The notes beneath the pieces were generated by a model. That model ran no database searches. It saw only the letters and a list, made by a program, of their open reading frames with translations, and was not told the DNA's origin. Shown in pieces: positions 22,374 through 30,408 of a stretch of 64,000 nt of DNA; within the stretch, counting starts at the first letter, position 1, and the number at the start of each line of letters is the position of its first letter. A program made the translations under genes and the position numbers. Source of the DNA: Actinoplanes sp. NBRC 103695 (GTDB lineage Bacteria > Actinomycetota > Actinomycetes > Mycobacteriales > Micromonosporaceae); NCBI RefSeq assembly GCF_030269485.1, contig NZ_BSTL01000015.1, forward strand, positions 186,001 through 250,000, given 5' to 3'.

Positions 22374-22380
22374 CGGTCGA

Positions 22381-22674
22381 TCACGAGAAGCGGTTGGTCG
22401 CCCGCGTCTCCGTGTCCTTGTAGTTGACAGAGGCCTGGTCGACCGCGTTCTTGATCGACTGCAGGATCTGCTTGAGGTCGTTCGCCGAGTTCGTCCAGGT
22501 GATCTGGCGCTGGTCGTAGGCGGCCTGCGCCTGACCGCTCCAGGTGCCGTTCAGCTTCTTGCCCAGGCTGTCGAGCTCGGCAAGGTCGTTGTCCAGCTTG
22601 TTGACCGCGGACTGGATTTGCTGGCTCGCGGTGTCCAGCTTCGCCCAGTTGACGAGAAGCACTCCGTCGTTCAT
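22381..22674 (-). CDS. WXG100 family type VII secretion protein (EsxA/EsxB-like)
   Basis: A 97-residue helical-hairpin protein. The central turn motif is TWSGQAQ (W45-S46-G47), flanked by two amphipathic helices, and the C-terminal part has YKDTE, matching the YxxxD/E secretion signal of type VII substrates. Proteins of this family leave the cell as dimers through the ESX/T7SS machinery. It lies 14 nt behind a second WXG100 gene, with GAGGAG as its ribosome binding site, so the two are probably made together and form a heterodimer. Confidence 0.9.
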   Translation of the reverse strand: MNDGVLLVNWAKLDTASQQIQSAVNKLDNDLAELDSLGKKLNGTWSGQAQAAYDQRQITWTNSANDLKQILQSIKNAVDQASVNYKDTETRATNRFS

Positions 22675-22688
22675 CAGATCTCCTCGTC

Positions 22689-23021
22689 TCAGAGCGGCAG
22701 CGTGTAGCCGCTGTTGCCGGTCTTGGTAACCGTTGCCGCCGCGTCGGCGTCGGTGGTGTCGTAGTTCGTGCCCGACTCACGCATGGCCGTCGCGGTCTCG
22801 GTGAGCGCCTTGCTGAGCGTCTTGAGGTCGACGTCGTACTGCTGGCGAACCTCCTGGAACTTGCCCGCGGCGATGCCCTTCCAGCCGGACTGCAGGTCGA
22901 TCAGCTGGCCCATCAGAGTGTTCAACATGGACTGGATCGACTGGTTGGTGCTGTCGAATTTGTTGGCGGTATCCGCCATCATCTGTGACTGTGCTTCCGT
23001 CTGGGCCACCCCGGACGTCAC
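22689..23021 (-). CDS. WXG100 family type VII secretion protein (second member of the pair)
   Basis: A 110-residue WXG100 protein with the turn motif SGWKGIAAGKF (W47-K48-G49) between two helices. The C-terminal tail is longer than in its partner (TNYDTTDADAAATVTKTGNSGYTLPL) and contains YDTTD, a fit to YxxxD. It is the first gene of the pair, divergent from eccE across a region carrying two DnaA-box-like sites. The GTG start at 23021 has only a weak ribosome binding site. Confidence 0.88.
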   Translation of the reverse strand: MTSGVAQTEAQSQMMADTANKFDSTNQSIQSMLNTLMGQLIDLQSGWKGIAAGKFQEVRQQYDVDLKTLSKALTETATAMRESGTNYDTTDADAAATVTKTGNSGYTLPL

Positions 23022-23223
23022 CCCGCTTTCTCGTCTCGGTCATCTGACGGCCCGGCCGGCGCGTCCAAGCTGGACCGCAACCGAACCAGGCACATCGATG
23101 CGCAATTCCCAGGTTAACCCCTCTGGTCGAGCCGTGGGGGGCACGCCTGAGCTGCTCATCGATGCTTTCCGAAGCCCGACGGTAGCCCCGGCCGGGCAAT
23201 GACGAAACCCCGGTTACTCAAAC

Positions 23224-23250
23224 TGTGGACAACCGTCGCCCTGTGGATAA
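23224..23250. promoter_or_regulatory. Second pair of DnaA-box-like sequences
   Basis: TGTGGACAA (23224-23232) and TGTGGATAA (23242-23250) stand in the same order and with nearly the same spacing (18 against 19 bp) as the pair at 9381-9408. They lie in the divergent promoter region between the WXG100 pair and eccE. Confidence 0.55.
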
Positions 23251-23326
23251 CTCGGGCCGCGAACCCGCCCCCTGCGAGACTGGTCCGCGCCATACGATGT
23301 GGCGCGAGGAAAACACGACGGCAGAT

Positions 23327-25219
23327 ATGTCGATCTCGAAAGGCGGCGCGCGGGTGACAGCGGAATTGACCGGCGGCCGCGACTATCCCGGTTTCAGCGC
23401 GGGCATTCCGGCACAAAACCATCCACGTGTACGCCCGCAGCGGCGCGGCCGCATCCTCGGCATGCGCACCGGCCAGCTGGTCGGCACCCAGATCGCCCTC
23501 GTGCTGCTGATCGTCGGCGCCGTCCTGGGCCCGATCCCGCTGGCCGGCGCCGTGATGCTCGCGGTCGTCCTGCTGGCCGTCACCTGGCTGCGGCTGCGGG
23601 GCCGGTGGGCGTTCGAGTGGATCGGCATCGGCCTGCGCTACTCCGGGCGGCCGCACACCGTCGCCCTGGACAGCTCGCCGACCGCGGTCCTGCAGTTCGC
23701 GGTGCCCGGCGCGCGGATCGAGCCGACCGAGCTGGCCGGCGACATCGCCGCGGTGATCCTCGACGGCCGCGGGATCACCGCGATCCTCGAGCTCGGCGAC
23801 CCGGCCGGCCTGCTCGCCGAGGACATCTTCCGGCTGCCCACCCCGGCGTCGCTGCTGCCCGCCGCCAGCGCCGAGCACCCGCCGTGCCGCGTGCAGATGC
23901 TCTTCACGGGCGTGCCCGCCCCGTCGGTGCGGGCCGGCAACGGCACTCCGGGCAACTCGTACCGTCAGCTCACCGAGGGCCGTCTGCTCGGTCACGCCCG
24001 CGCACTGATCGCCGTCCGCGTCCTGCACGCCGAGGGCTGGTCGGAGGAGGACCTGCGGCGCTCGCTCTCCGGGCTGGTCCGCAAGATCCCGCGCCGGCTG
24101 GGCGACGTGCCGGCCCGGCCGCTGGGTGAGGCGGCCGCGCTCCGGGTGATCGGCGAACTGGCCCACGACGACGCCATCGGCCCGGCCCAGGAGACGTGGC
24201 CCGGCCTGCGGATCGGCGGGCTGGCCCAGGCGACGTACCGGCTCCGGCGCTGGCCCGACCTGACCACCGAGACCGGGCAGCGGATGATCGGCCGGATGCT
24301 GTCGCTGCCCGCCGCGGCCACCACGGTCGCACTGACCGCGGGTCCGCGGAACGAGAGTGGCGCGCCGTCGGTCACCGTCGACCTGACCATCCGGCTGGCC
24401 GCCCCCGACCAGCCCACCCTCGGCATCGCCGCGCAGGCGTTGCGCAAGCTGGTCGCCGCGGAACGAGGTTCCGTGCGCCGGCTGGACGGCGAGCACCTGG
24501 AGGGCTTCGCGGCCACGCTGCCGCTGGGTGGGGGTCCGCTGGTCGAGGTGCCCGGCCGCCCCGCCGACGGTGCGCTGCCGCCGACCGTGATGGACGGCCT
24601 CGACCTCAGCGTCGCCGCGGCCGGTCTGATGGTCGGCCGCAACCGTGGCGGCGAGCCGGTGGTCGCCCGGATGTTCCGGCCCGAGCAGACCAGGGCGCTG
24701 CTGGTCGGCGGCGTCCGCTGCGCGCAGCTGGTCGCGCTGCGGGCCATGGCGCTGGGCGCCCGCGTGGTCGTCCAGACGGCACGGCCGCAGGCGTGGGAGC
24801 CGTTCGTGCGAGGCGCGGCCGTCCCCGGCGAGGCGATCGCCGTGGTGCCGCCCGGGCGTGCGGTGGAGATCCCGCCCGGTTCGTCCCTGCACCCGCTGCT
24901 CGTCGTCGTCGACGTCGGCCCGGTGGGCGCCGACCCGCGCCCCGGCTCCGGGTGGCAGGCGACGCTGGTGGTGCGCGACGACTTCAGCCCCGCGGACGTC
25001 GACGTGGCGTCGCGGGCCGACCTGCTGATCGTCCAGCCGTTGCGCCCCGACGAGGCCAACCTGGTGGGCACCGCGATCGGCCTGGGCGAGACCGCCCAGT
25101 GGCTGACCCGCATCCGCCCCGACATGGTCGGCCTCATCAACCGCCGCGCGGTCCGCTGGGCCATGCTGGCGCAGACCCCGATCGAGGCCCAGCTGATCGG
25201 CCCACCCGGCCGCGGCTGA
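23327..25219 (+). CDS. eccE: Type VII secretion protein EccE
   Basis: A 630-residue membrane component of the ESX/T7SS channel. After a basic N-terminus (VRPQRRGRILG) there are two helices (about 48-68 and 72-88: GTQIALVLLIVGAVLGPIPLAG, AVMLAVVLLAVTWL), then the cytoplasmic EccE domain with FEWIGIGLRYSGRP, PEARAL-type helices and TYRLRRWPDL, characteristic of the family. A further about 180-residue C-terminal part follows. The ATG at 23327 is preferred; an in-frame ATG at 23297 is possible. No eccB, eccC, eccD or mycP gene is in the window, so the rest of the apparatus is elsewhere. It is divergent from the WXG100 pair. Confidence 0.82.
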   Translation: MSISKGGARVTAELTGGRDYPGFSAGIPAQNHPRVRPQRRGRILGMRTGQLVGTQIALVLLIVGAVLGPIPLAGAVMLAVVLLAVTWLRLRGRWAFEWIGIGLRYSGRPHTVALDSSPTAVLQFAVPGARIEPTELAGDIAAVILDGRGITAILELGDPAGLLAEDIFRLPTPASLLPAASAEHPPCRVQMLFTGVPAPSVRAGNGTPGNSYRQLTEGRLLGHARALIAVRVLHAEGWSEEDLRRSLSGLVRKIPRRLGDVPARPLGEAAALRVIGELAHDDAIGPAQETWPGLRIGGLAQATYRLRRWPDLTTETGQRMIGRMLSLPAAATTVALTAGPRNESGAPSVTVDLTIRLAAPDQPTLGIAAQALRKLVAAERGSVRRLDGEHLEGFAATLPLGGGPLVEVPGRPADGALPPTVMDGLDLSVAAAGLMVGRNRGGEPVVARMFRPEQTRALLVGGVRCAQLVALRAMALGARVVVQTARPQAWEPFVRGAAVPGEAIAVVPPGRAVEIPPGSSLHPLLVVVDVGPVGADPRPGSGWQATLVVRDDFSPADVDVASRADLLIVQPLRPDEANLVGTAIGLGETAQWLTRIRPDMVGLINRRAVRWAMLAQTPIEAQLIGPPGRG

Positions 25220-25237
25220 CCCGCCGGCGACCCATAG

Positions 25238-25260
25238 ACACCCGCGAGATCACGGGGTGT
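25238..25260 (+). terminator. Possible hairpin after eccE
   Basis: ACACCC and GGGTGT arms flank an about 10-nt loop some 20 nt after the eccE stop codon. The stem is short and no U-run follows, so this is a weak terminator candidate. Confidence 0.35.
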
Positions 25261-25300
25261 CGGCTGGACCGCTGGCGTGATCGTGGCACCATCCGGAGCC

Positions 25301-25690
25301 ATGGGCATCCTCATCCGGCTCGTGATCACGGCGGTGTCGCTCTGGATCGCGACCATTCTGATCGACGGCATCGCGCTGACCACCGACTCCCTGCCCGGCA
25401 AGGTCGGGACGCTACTCGCGGTGGCCGTGATCTTCGGGCTGGTCAACGGCATCCTCCGGCCGATCATCAAGTCGATCGGCTGCGGCTTCTACGTCCTCAC
25501 GCTGGGCCTCATCGCGATCGTCGTCAACGGCCTGCTGTTCCTGCTGACCAGCTGGATCGCCGGCCAGTTCGACCTGCCCTTCCACGTCGACGACTTCTGG
25601 CCTTCGGCCGTCCTAGGCGCCCTCCTGGTCGGCGTAGTCAGCTGGCTCCTCAACGCCTTGGTCCCCGACGGCCGCGACAGCAACGACTGA
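25301..25690 (+). CDS. Phage holin family 4 (YvlD-like) membrane protein
   Basis: A 129-residue protein with four membrane helices: LIRLVITAVSLWIATILIDGI, VGTLLAVAVIFGLVNGIL (followed by RPIIK), FYVLTLGLIAIVVNGLLFLLTSWI and AVLGALLVGVVSWLLNALV. The NGILRPIIK and LTLGL motifs identify the PF04020 family, found in many bacteria with no phage link; YvlD belongs to envelope-stress operons in Bacillus. An ATG at 25301 follows GGAG; an in-frame GTG at 25277 is the alternative. The stop codon sits inside the first copy of a 19-bp tandem repeat. Confidence 0.85.
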   Translation: MGILIRLVITAVSLWIATILIDGIALTTDSLPGKVGTLLAVAVIFGLVNGILRPIIKSIGCGFYVLTLGLIAIVVNGLLFLLTSWIAGQFDLPFHVDDFWPSAVLGALLVGVVSWLLNALVPDGRDSND

Positions 25691-25741
25691 CCTCAGAGTT
25701 AACCGCTGACCTCCGGGTTAACCGCTGACCTCCGGGTTAAC
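25685..25741. repeat. Three 19-bp tandem repeats ending in GTTAAC
   Basis: CGCTGACCTCCGGGTTAAC occurs twice perfectly (25704-25722, 25723-25741) and once with changes (25685-25703). The first copy contains the stop codon of the holin-like gene, suggesting that repeat expansion began at the gene end. Confidence 0.9.
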
Positions 25742-25752
25742 CGCGCCCACCC

Positions 25753-25848
25753 GCATTTCGCCCGCTGATGAGCTGGGTGCCGAAAAGGACAAGGCGCAGC
25801 CGTAGTTCTTTTCGGTGCCCAGCTCATCAGCTCCTCGGGGCGAAATGC
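25753..25848. repeat. Long near-perfect inverted repeat (96-bp hairpin)
   Basis: Outer arms GCATTTCGCCC (25753-25763) and GGGCGAAATGC (25838-25848) are perfect complements. Inner 24-nt arms (25764-25787 and 25808-25831) match except two positions that become G-U pairs in RNA; they begin GCTGATGAGCTGGG. A 20-nt loop and a 6-nt bulge complete it. It may be a terminator, a structured RNA or a small non-autonomous element. Confidence 0.85.
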
Positions 25849-25851
25849 CCC

Positions 25852-25907
25852 GCCGAGCGAAGCGAGGCCATTCAGCTCAGCCGAGCGAAGCGAGGCCATT
25901 CAGCTCA
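25852..25907. repeat. Two perfect 28-bp direct repeats
   Basis: A 28-bp unit starting GCCGAGCGAAGCGAGGCC and ending TTCAGCTCA occurs twice in tandem (25852-25879, 25880-25907) without a change. The GAGCTGAG that follows complements the CTCAGCTC-like ends. It lies directly upstream of the rarD promoter. Confidence 0.9.
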
Positions 25908-25962
25908 GTGAGCTGAGACATATGCAAGGAGCAATAGGCGGCACGGCCCTTACCGTGGGGGT

Positions 25963-26922
25963 ATGAGCGAGGAGCGGCGGGGATACCTGTACGGGCTGGG
26001 CGCCTACGTTCTCTGGGGCTTCTTTCCGATCTACTTCAAGCTGCTCCAGCCGTCGTCGCCGTTCGAGATTCTGGCGCATCGGGTGGTCTGGTCGGTCGTG
26101 TTCGTGGCGCTCGTGCTCGCCGTGATGCGCAACTGGCGCTTCCTGCGGCAGCTGGCCCGGGACCGGCGCCGGCTGCTCGGCGTGGTGGCGGCGGGGGTGC
26201 TGATCGGCGTCAACTGGGGCACCTACATCGTCGGGGTCAACTCGTCGCGGGTGGTGGAGACGGCCCTGGGCTACTTCATCACGCCGCTGGTGGTGGTCCT
26301 GCTCGGTGTCACGGTCATGCGGGAGCGGCTGCGCGTCTGGCAGTGGGTGGCCGTCGGGATCGGTGCGGTCGCCGTGGCGGTGCTGACCATCGACTACGGG
26401 CACCTGCCGTACATCGCGCTGATGCTCGCGGCCAGTTTCGGCTCGTACAGCCTGATCAAGAAGCGTCTGGGTCTGCCGCCGGCCGAGGGCATGTTCGTCG
26501 AGTCGGCCGTGCTCGCCGTCCCCGCGCTGGGTTACCTGGCCTGGCTCAATCTGACCGCCGACGGCACCGTGGGGCACGTTTCGGCGCTGCACACCGTACT
26601 CATCGTGCTCTCCGGGGTTGCCACCGTGATCCCGCTGATGCTGTTCGCGGGCGCGGCCAACCGGGTGCCGCTCGTCGGGCTCGGCATCCTTCAATACGTG
26701 GCGCCGATCATCCAGCTCGCCGTCGGTGTGCTGATCTACCACGAGCCGATGCCGGCTGCCCGCCTCGCCGGGTTCGCGCTGGTCTGGACGGCGCTGATGG
26801 TCTTCACCGTGGACGGGCTCCGCGGCGCCCGGCGGTCGGCCAAGGAGCGGCGCGCCAAGAGGGCGACGGCCGACCCGACGGCCGCCACCGTCGAACCGGC
26901 CGTCGCCCTACCGCCACGCTGA
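25963..26922 (+). CDS. rarD: RarD-type EamA family transporter
   Basis: A 319-residue protein with about ten membrane helices. It starts with RRGYLYGLGAYVLWGFFPIYFKLL, the RarD signature, followed by EILAHRVVWS and GVNWGTYIVGVNSSRVVETALGYFITPL, which are highly conserved in this DMT/EamA subfamily. RarD was named from chloramphenicol-sensitive mutants; the real substrate is unknown. The C-terminal tail is cytoplasmic and basic. TACCGT (25951-25956) lies 6 nt before the ATG, so the mRNA is probably leaderless. The gene stands alone. Confidence 0.92.
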   Translation: MSEERRGYLYGLGAYVLWGFFPIYFKLLQPSSPFEILAHRVVWSVVFVALVLAVMRNWRFLRQLARDRRRLLGVVAAGVLIGVNWGTYIVGVNSSRVVETALGYFITPLVVVLLGVTVMRERLRVWQWVAVGIGAVAVAVLTIDYGHLPYIALMLAASFGSYSLIKKRLGLPPAEGMFVESAVLAVPALGYLAWLNLTADGTVGHVSALHTVLIVLSGVATVIPLMLFAGAANRVPLVGLGILQYVAPIIQLAVGVLIYHEPMPAARLAGFALVWTALMVFTVDGLRGARRSAKERRAKRATADPTAATVEPAVALPPR

Positions 26923-26956
26923 CAAGGCCTGAAGGCCCGGAGCCGGAAAGGCCTCG

Positions 26957-27670
26957 TCAGGGGACGTCGTAGGCGAGCAGCACCTTGCCGTCACCGCGTA
27001 CCAGCTCGAGGCGGGACAGGCTCCCGTCCCCGATGAACGTGTTGCCGCTCATCGTGAACTCCTTGCCCGGCGACGCCGTCCAGGACCCCAGCTGGTCCTC
27101 CTCGTCGTCGGCGCCGTGCGCCACCAGCTTCACCGTGTACGGCTTCAGGTCGGGCGAGTTCTTGTTGTAGACACACTTCAGGTCGATCTTCGAGCCGCCG
27201 GGGGCGTCGGTCACGCCGACATCCGCGGTCAGCGCGATGCCGTCGGCGACCTGGCTCATCGCGTGCATCGCCACGGTCTGCCCCGGCGGGGTCGGGGTGG
27301 TGGTGCCACTCATCAGGAACATCGCGCCGACGCCGACGATCAGGGCGAGCACGGCTGCCGCCAGGGCGGTGCTCAGCACACGTACGCGGCCCTTCTTGCG
27401 CTCCTTGCGCCTGGTCCGCTGCGCGGCGGACACCAGGTGCGTGGACCGGCTGGGCGGGGGCGGGGCCGGCATCGTCAGGGACGGATCGAGGAGCTTGGCG
27501 AAGTCCTCCGGATCCAACCTGCCGAGCAGGCCGGGCAGCACCGCGATGTCCGCGACCGCCTCCCGGCAGAACGAACAGGTCGCCAGGTGCCGCTCGTAAG
27601 CGGCACGTTCGGCCGGCGACAGGGCACCGAGGACGTACGCGCCGTCATCGTGCTCGTGGTCGCACCTCAT
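26957..27670 (-). CDS. Zinc-type anti-sigma factor (RslA/RskA-like), membrane anchored
   Basis: A 237-residue anti-sigma factor. The N-terminal zf-HC2 domain has H28-x3-C32-x2-C35 (RHLATCSFCREAV) and AYVLGALSPAERAAYERHL. A Pro-rich linker, a basic stretch and one membrane helix (VLSTALAAAVLALIVGVGAMFLM, about 104-126) lead to an extracellular RskA-like domain of about 105 residues. The zinc-binding domain holds the partner sigma factor at the membrane. Its ATG overlaps the sigma gene's stop (ATGA). An extracytoplasmic or redox signal is probable for this class. Confidence 0.9.
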   Translation of the reverse strand: MRCDHEHDDGAYVLGALSPAERAAYERHLATCSFCREAVADIAVLPGLLGRLDPEDFAKLLDPSLTMPAPPPPSRSTHLVSAAQRTRRKERKKGRVRVLSTALAAAVLALIVGVGAMFLMSGTTTPTPPGQTVAMHAMSQVADGIALTADVGVTDAPGGSKIDLKCVYNKNSPDLKPYTVKLVAHGADDEEDQLGSWTASPGKEFTMSGNTFIGDGSLSRLELVRGDGKVLLAYDVP

Positions 27671-28182
27671 CCCGTCACCCCCATCTCGTTCAACGCCATC
27701 CTCAGTGACCGCAGCGCGTAGTGCGTGCGTGATTTGACCGTTCCCGGTGGCACACCCAGTCGTGCGGCCGCCTCGGCCACCGAGTGTCCCCTGTAGAAAC
27801 ACTCGATCAGTACGTCGCGGTGCTGCTGGGACAGCCTCGCCAATGCTTCTGCCACGGTCCACGCCTCAACTGCTCGATCGGCCTCGTCCGTGTCCGGCGG
27901 TGGTTCCGGCAGCACGTCGGTCATCACCTCGCCCACCCGCACCGACCGGCGTCGCCAGGCGTCGATGGCCAGGTTTCGCGCGGTGGTGAACAGCCATGAC
28001 CGCACCGCACCACGTTCCGGGTCCAGCGCCTCGGGATACCGCCACGCCCGGAGCAGAGTTTCCTGCACCAGATCCTCCGCCTGCTGCCGGTCTCCTCCGG
28101 CCAGCCGGACGGCGTGGGCGTACAGAGCATCCCCGTGTTCGTCCTGCAGAGCGCGAAGCAGTTCGGCATCCTGATCGTTCAA
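27667..28182 (-). CDS. ECF RNA polymerase sigma factor (SigL/SigK-like)
   Basis: A 171-residue group IV sigma factor. Region 2 is LYAHAVRLAGGDRQQAEDLVQETLLRAWRYPE with RSWLFTTARNLAIDAWRRR; region 4 is LARLSQQHRDVLIECFYRGHSVAEAAARLGVPPGTVKSRTHYALRSLR. The TTG start at 28182 is chosen because GGGAGGG lies seven bases upstream; the longer frame to 28266 would run over the promoter. It is coupled to the adjacent zf-HC2 anti-sigma factor. The promoter upstream fits SigL-type recognition, suggesting autoregulation. Confidence 0.9.
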   Translation of the reverse strand: MNDQDAELLRALQDEHGDALYAHAVRLAGGDRQQAEDLVQETLLRAWRYPEALDPERGAVRSWLFTTARNLAIDAWRRRSVRVGEVMTDVLPEPPPDTDEADRAVEAWTVAEALARLSQQHRDVLIECFYRGHSVAEAAARLGVPPGTVKSRTHYALRSLRMALNEMGVTG

Positions 28183-28212
28183 GAACCAGCCCTCCCTCGC
28201 GTTCCACCCGTT

Positions 28213-28240
28213 CTTACGTGTGGAGCGAGGGAGCGGTTCA
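28213..28240 (-). promoter_or_regulatory. ECF-type promoter of the sigma/anti-sigma operon
   Basis: On the minus strand TGAACC (28240-28235) is followed after exactly 16 nt by CGTAAG (28218-28213), about 30 nt upstream of the sigma factor start. The TGAACC/CGT pattern is that described for mycobacterial SigL-type ECF promoters, so the sigma factor probably transcribes its own operon. Confidence 0.6.
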
Positions 28241-28243
28241 AAC

Positions 28244-29041
28244 TCAGGCGGTCGCGGCGTCGCCACCCGACGACAGCGCCTCGGCGACGTTGCGCGCGGC
28301 CGCCGTCAGCTTCGCCCGAACCACCCGGGCCGAGGTCAGCATCTCCGCCGCGGGCAGCGAGCACGCCAGCACCAGTCGGCGTTCCATGTCCCGGTCGGCG
28401 ATCACGGTCACGGCGGCACAGGCCACGCCCTGCCGGAACTGGCCCATCTCGAGTTGCATGCCGCGTCGCTCGCCCGCCGCCAGGTCGGCCTCGAGCGCCT
28501 CGGCTGTGGTGAGCGTCGCCGGGGTGAACGGTCGCATGCCGTAGTCGCGCAGGTACCGCGCCCGCTGGTCGGCGGTCAGCGTGGCCAGCAGCGCCTTGCC
28601 CAGCGCGGTCGCGTGGCCACCCTCGTCGAAGCCGGGCGACAGGTCGTCCATGAACGGCGACCGCGCGCCGTCGGCCGCCGCGGTCACCGCTATCCGGCCG
28701 CCGACGAACCGGCCCAGATAGTGGCTGTACCCGGAGTCGACCGCGGCCCGGCGCAGCGCCTCGCCCACGGCCGGCGGTCCACGGAACGCGGACACCAACT
28801 CGCGGTAGCGGTCGGCGATCTCCAGCCCCACGATGTAGGTGCCGTCCTCGCGACGGATCACGTAGCCCTCGTAGGCCAGGGTCCGAACAAGGTGATAGGT
28901 CGTCGCGACGGTGAGTTCACACCGCCGGGCGATCTGTTTCACGGTGAGTCCGCGCGGAGCCCGACCCACCGACTCGAGCACGCGCAGGGCGCGTGACACG
29001 CTCCGGATGAGGTCTGACGGCTCCGCCAGAGGGTCGCGCAC
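28244..29041 (-). CDS. IclR family transcriptional regulator
   Basis: A 265-residue regulator. The N-terminal winged helix-turn-helix (SRALRVLESVGRAPRGLTVKQIARRCELTVATTYHLVRTLAYEGYVIRR) is followed by the IclR effector domain (GHATALGKALLATL, RRGMQLEMGQFRQGVACAAVTV). Family members usually bind small organic acids or aromatic compounds. The GTG start at 29041 has GGAGG five bases upstream; a longer frame to 29170 is rejected. It is divergent from an MFS transporter gene 152 bp away, the usual place for its operator and main target. Confidence 0.9.
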   Translation of the reverse strand: MRDPLAEPSDLIRSVSRALRVLESVGRAPRGLTVKQIARRCELTVATTYHLVRTLAYEGYVIRREDGTYIVGLEIADRYRELVSAFRGPPAVGEALRRAAVDSGYSHYLGRFVGGRIAVTAAADGARSPFMDDLSPGFDEGGHATALGKALLATLTADQRARYLRDYGMRPFTPATLTTAEALEADLAAGERRGMQLEMGQFRQGVACAAVTVIADRDMERRLVLACSLPAAEMLTSARVVRAKLTAAARNVAEALSSGGDAATA

Positions 29042-29193
29042 GGTCACCTCCGACGCCGGGGACTTACACCATATGAATAATCTTCCCCCGACGGAATGCC
29101 AAAAGCGTGTGGATCGTGGTCGATTTGCACGAGCCGTGTGGTCCTTCCCACTGAGCGTGCCTGGATGCATGACGCAGGCTTAGTCTGCGACCG

Positions 29194-30375
29194 ATGGCAC
29201 AACCGATCACCTCCCCGGTCACCCGCAGGCCAGTGCGCGCCGCGACGGGTGCGTTGACCACCACGATCGCCGTCTCCATCCCGGTTTTCCTGGTCGGCGG
29301 CCTGGCCGTGCAGATCGGCGACGACCTCGGCTTCTCCCCCGCCGGCCTCGGCTTGGCGGTGTCCGCCTACTTCGGCGCCAGCGCGCTCGCCTCGGTACCG
29401 GCCGGGTGGCTCGCGGAGAAGTTCGGTTCCACGAACGTGTCGCGGTTCGCCATCGGGCTGGCATGTGCGGCCCTGATCGCCGTCGCTCTCGGTGCACGAA
29501 ACCTGTGGAGCCTGATCGCGATCCTGGCACTCGGCGCCGCCGCCAACGCCATGGGTCAGCTGGCCAGCAACAGCAGCCTGGCCGAGCATGTGCCGCCGCG
29601 CCGGCAGGGCCTGTCGTTCGGGGTGAAGCAGGCGGCCATCCCGGTTTCCACGCTGCTGGCCGGGGCGGCCGTGCCCGCCGTCGCGCTGACGGTGGGCTGG
29701 CGCTGGGCGTTCGTGCTCGCCGCCGTTCTGGCCGCCGGGGCGCTCACGCTCGTACCCCGATCAAACGGACCCCAGCGCAAGTCGCGCGCCGAGGCCGGCG
29801 ACCGCGCCACCTCGGCGCTGGTCGTGATCGGCGTGGCGGCAACGCTCGCGGCGGCCGCGGCCAACGCGCTGGGGACCTTCCTCGTGGACTCGGCCGTGGA
29901 GCGCGGCATCGCCCCCGGCCTGGCCGGCCTGGCGCTCACCCTCGGCGGCGCCGTCTGCGCGGCCTCCCGGATCACCGGCGGCTGGCAGGCCGACCGCTTC
30001 CCCACGCGCCAGGTCGGGGTGATCGCCGGATTGCTGGCCACCGGCGCGATCGGCCTCGGGCTGCTCGCCGTTTCCGGAACGGTGCCGCTGGTGATCGGCG
30101 TGGTGATGGGATTCGGGCTGGGCTGGAGCTGGCCCGGGCTGATGAACTTCGCGGTGGTCCGGCTCCACTCGCAGGCGCCGGCCGCTGCCACCTCGATCAC
30201 GCAGACCGGGGTGTACGCCGGGGGCTGCCTGGGCCCGCTCGGCCTCGGCTCGATCGCCTCCGTGTCGGGTTACCCGGCAATGTGGACGGTGGCGGCCGTC
30301 CTGATGCTGTGCGCCTCGGGCCTGATGCTGGTCGGCAGCCGGATGCTCGCCCGGCACGGCGCGAAACAGATCTAG
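29194..30375 (+). CDS. Major facilitator superfamily transporter
   Basis: A 393-residue protein with about 12 membrane helices. The first cytoplasmic loop reads GWLAEKFGSTNVSRFA, a variant of the MFS motif A (GxLaDrxGrrxxl). It lacks a fused soluble domain. Divergence from the IclR gene suggests that uptake or export of the IclR ligand is its job. TAGTCT (29181-29186) lies 7 nt before the ATG, so the transcript is probably leaderless. The substrate is unknown. Its TAG stop lies in the first copy of a 19-bp direct repeat. Confidence 0.88.
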   Translation: MAQPITSPVTRRPVRAATGALTTTIAVSIPVFLVGGLAVQIGDDLGFSPAGLGLAVSAYFGASALASVPAGWLAEKFGSTNVSRFAIGLACAALIAVALGARNLWSLIAILALGAAANAMGQLASNSSLAEHVPPRRQGLSFGVKQAAIPVSTLLAGAAVPAVALTVGWRWAFVLAAVLAAGALTLVPRSNGPQRKSRAEAGDRATSALVVIGVAATLAAAAANALGTFLVDSAVERGIAPGLAGLALTLGGAVCAASRITGGWQADRFPTRQVGVIAGLLATGAIGLGLLAVSGTVPLVIGVVMGFGLGWSWPGLMNFAVVRLHSQAPAAATSITQTGVYAGGCLGPLGLGSIASVSGYPAMWTVAAVLMLCASGLMLVGSRMLARHGAKQI

Positions 30376-30408
30376 CTGGTGCGGTCGGCTCTAGCTGGTG
30401 CGGTCGGC
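30371..30408. repeat. 19-bp tandem duplication at convergent gene ends
   Basis: TCTAGCTGGTGCGGTCGGC occurs at 30371-30389 and again at 30390-30408. The first copy supplies the stop codon of the MFS gene (plus strand) and the second the stop codon and last residues of the polyprenyl synthase (minus strand). Confidence 0.95.

Noticed and set aside
25301..25690. Prophage remnant suggested by the holin-family gene
   Set aside because: Family PF04020 is widespread in bacterial chromosomes without phage genes, and no other phage gene is nearby.
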